A program made the position numbers and the translations under genes. 5,628 nucleotides of DNA from an uncultured Erysipelotrichaceae bacterium (lineage in GTDB: Bacteria; Bacillota_I; Bacilli_A; RF39; UBA660), in the NCBI GenBank assembly GCA_902772675.1, contig CACYBN010000011.1, positions 1 through 5,628 on the forward strand. Reading direction: 5' to 3'. Below the pieces are notes generated by a model, which worked only from the letters and a program-made list of their open reading frames with translations, made no database searches and was not told the DNA's origin. This document shows positions 3,823 to 5,628 of the stretch, one piece after another. The stretch's first letter is position 1, and every line of letters begins with the position of its first letter.

Positions 3823-5628
3823 ATGAAAATACTTGATAGGATAAATAAACCAAAAGATATAAAAAAACTCAGTTTAAAAGATAAAGAACAATTAGCTAAG
3901 GAATTAAGAGAATATACTCTTGATGTTGTATCTAAAAATGGTGGACATTTAGCATCTAATCTAGGGATAGTAGAGTTAACTATAGCTCTTTTAAGTATTT
4001 ATAATGTTCCTAAAGATAAGATAGTTTTTGATGTAGGACATCAAAGTTATATATATAAGATTTTAACTGATAGAAAAGAAGAATTTAAAACTATTAGAAC
4101 TAATAATGGTATTAGTGGCTTTCCTAAAATAAATGAATCTATTTATGATTCTTTTGGAACTGGTCATAGTAGTACATCTATATCAGCAGCTTTAGGAATG
4201 GCAAGAGCTAGAGATTTAAAACATGAAAGTAATAGTGTAATTGCAGTTATTGGAGATGGGGCTTTAACTGGTGGTATGGCTTTAGAGGCATTAAATGATT
4301 GTGGAGCTAGTAATACTAATATAACTGTTATATTAAATGATAATGAAATGAGTATTTCTAAAAATGTTGGTGGTATTTCTGAATGTTTAGGTAGAGTTAG
4401 AAGTAGTAAAGTTCATATTAATAGTAATAATTTTGTTAAGAGAATATTAAGTAAAACGAGATTAGGTAGGGGACTTGTTCATTTTATTAGAAAGATTAAA
4501 CATTCAATTAAACAGTTATTTATATCTAATATGTTTTTTGAAGATATAGGATTTACTTATTTAGGACCTGTAGATGGTCATGATATAGAAAAACTAGAGT
4601 CTATGTTAAAAATAAGTAAAAAGATTCAAGGACCTGTTCTTTTACATATAGTTACTAAAAAAGGAAAAGGATATAAAATAGCAGAAGAACATCCTGATAA
4701 ATTTCATGGAGTTAGTCCTTTTGATATTAAAACAGGATTACCTCTAAAGGAGAAGAAAGATGATTATTCTAGTATCTTTGGTAAAAAGTTAGTAGAATTA
4801 GCTATGAAAGATAAAAAGATAGTAGCTGTTTGTGCTGCGATGAAATCAGGTACAGGTTTATCTAATTTTGCTGATACTTATCCTGATAGATTCTTTGATG
4901 TAGGTATAGCAGAACAACATGCTTTAACTATGGCAGCAGGACTTGCTAAAGAAGGATTAAAACCTGTTGTATCTATATATTCTTCATTTTATCAAAGAGC
5001 TTATGATCAAGTTATACATGATATAGCTAGTCAAAATCTTCCTGTTGTTATGTGCGTTGATAGAGCAGGATTAGTTGGACAAGATGGAGAAACACATCAA
5101 GGTTTATTCGATTTATCATTTTTTAGTATTATTCCAAATCTAGTTATAATAGCACCTAAAGATTTTAAAGAATTAGAAGAGTCTTTAGAATATGCTTTAT
5201 CTTTAAATAAACCAGTAGTTATTAGATATCCTAGAGGAGGAGAAAACTATTCATTTAGTAAACATTCTATATTTAGTTTAGGAAAAAGTGAAGTTTTAAG
5301 TACTGGTTCAGATGTAACTATAATTGGTATTGGTAAAATGACTGGTACTGCGATGGAAGTAAGAGAAATACTTAATGATAATGGAATTAAATCAGAAGTT
5401 ATAAATGCTAGATTCTTAAAACCATTAGATGATAGTACTATTTTAAAATCTATAAAGAAAACTAAGAATGTTATAACTATAGAAGATAATATTCTTGAAG
5501 GTGGATTAGCTACTAAAGTTAAAGAGTTAATAGTAGAACATAATCTAGATATAAAAGTATTATCTTTTGGATATCCAGATGAATTTATAAAACATGGTAA
5601 TTCTTTAGATGTAGAAAAAAAATATAAA
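3823..5628 (+). CDS. dxs: 1-deoxy-D-xylulose-5-phosphate synthase (3' end cut by window)
   Basis: Thiamine-diphosphate enzyme that condenses pyruvate with glyceraldehyde-3-phosphate to DXP, the first step of the MEP isoprenoid pathway; DXP also feeds thiamine and pyridoxal synthesis. The 602 codons present hold nearly the whole protein (B. subtilis 633, E. coli 620). Seen: GGHLAS (H42), DVGHQSY (H73), GTGHSSTSIS (H115), the ThDP/Mg motif GDGALTGG (144-151) with NDNEMSIS (171-178), GPVDGHD (248-254), FHGV (H295), catalytic E364 in IAEQHA, Y386 and R392 in YSSFYQRAYDQV, DGETHQG (D421, H425), PRGG, and the C-terminal domain motif FLKPLD. Variants: Tyr78 replaces the usual His in HKILTGR, and TGR is TDR. 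The ATG directly abuts the stop of the previous gene; AAGGAG (3805-3810) is 12 bases upstream, slightly far, so coupling is likely. No stop within the window. Confidence 0.97.
   Translation, partial: MKILDRINKPKDIKKLSLKDKEQLAKELREYTLDVVSKNGGHLASNLGIVELTIALLSIYNVPKDKIVFDVGHQSYIYKILTDRKEEFKTIRTNNGISGFPKINESIYDSFGTGHSSTSISAALGMARARDLKHESNSVIAVIGDGALTGGMALEALNDCGASNTNITVILNDNEMSISKNVGGISECLGRVRSSKVHINSNNFVKRILSKTRLGRGLVHFIRKIKHSIKQLFISNMFFEDIGFTYLGPVDGHDIEKLESMLKISKKIQGPVLLHIVTKKGKGYKIAEEHPDKFHGVSPFDIKTGLPLKEKKDDYSSIFGKKLVELAMKDKKIVAVCAAMKSGTGLSNFADTYPDRFFDVGIAEQHALTMAAGLAKEGLKPVVSIYSSFYQRAYDQVIHDIASQNLPVVMCVDRAGLVGQDGETHQGLFDLSFFSIIPNLVIIAPKDFKELEESLEYALSLNKPVVIRYPRGGENYSFSKHSIFSLGKSEVLSTGSDVTIIGIGKMTGTAMEVREILNDNGIKSEVINARFLKPLDDSTILKSIKKTKNVITIEDNILEGGLATKVKELIVEHNLDIKVLSFGYPDEFIKHGNSLDVEKKYK

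Overview
The window (5,628 bases, strongly AT-rich, with AGA/TTA/AAT-dominated codon use) looks like the chromosome of a low-GC Bacillota, most likely of the Bacilli/Erysipelotrichia/RF39-like group. A YmcA/RicA-type gene directly follows miaB, as in Bacillus, and all seven tryptophan codons seen are TGG. This argues for the standard bacterial code and against mycoplasmas, which read TGA as Trp. The genus cannot be named from sequence alone. All genes lie on the + strand, and no stretch longer than about 120 bases lacks a gene.

Left part (1-995): a complete tRNA-Ser(GCU) with encoded CCA is closed by a strong intrinsic terminator. It is followed by a 46-codon small ORF and then a 166-aa single-pass membrane protein of unknown function. 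The latter has a near-consensus promoter, whose -35 box overlaps the stop of the small ORF, and a terminator that includes its own stop codon.

Middle (930-1704): a 231-aa ankyrin-repeat protein is driven by a very strong extended -10 promoter. A 16-bp inverted repeat straddles that promoter and pairs with the ribosome binding site. It could silence translation of read-through transcripts while leaving the gene's own transcript open. GC content falls sharply in the middle of this gene.

Right part (1699-5628): a tight four-gene group, miaB - ricA(ymcA) - RNHCP zinc-ribbon gene - dxs. The genes overlap or lie 0-8 bases apart, and dxs is cut by the window edge. MiaB adds the methylthio group to i6A37 of tRNA. 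The isopentenyl group of i6A comes from DMAPP, which the MEP pathway makes starting with DXS, so the operon plausibly joins prenyl supply to the tRNA modification that consumes it. RicA is normally part of the RicA-RicF-RicT Fe-S complex that acts with RNase Y, but this copy has no cysteine at all. The cysteine-rich RNHCP protein next to it has no known role.
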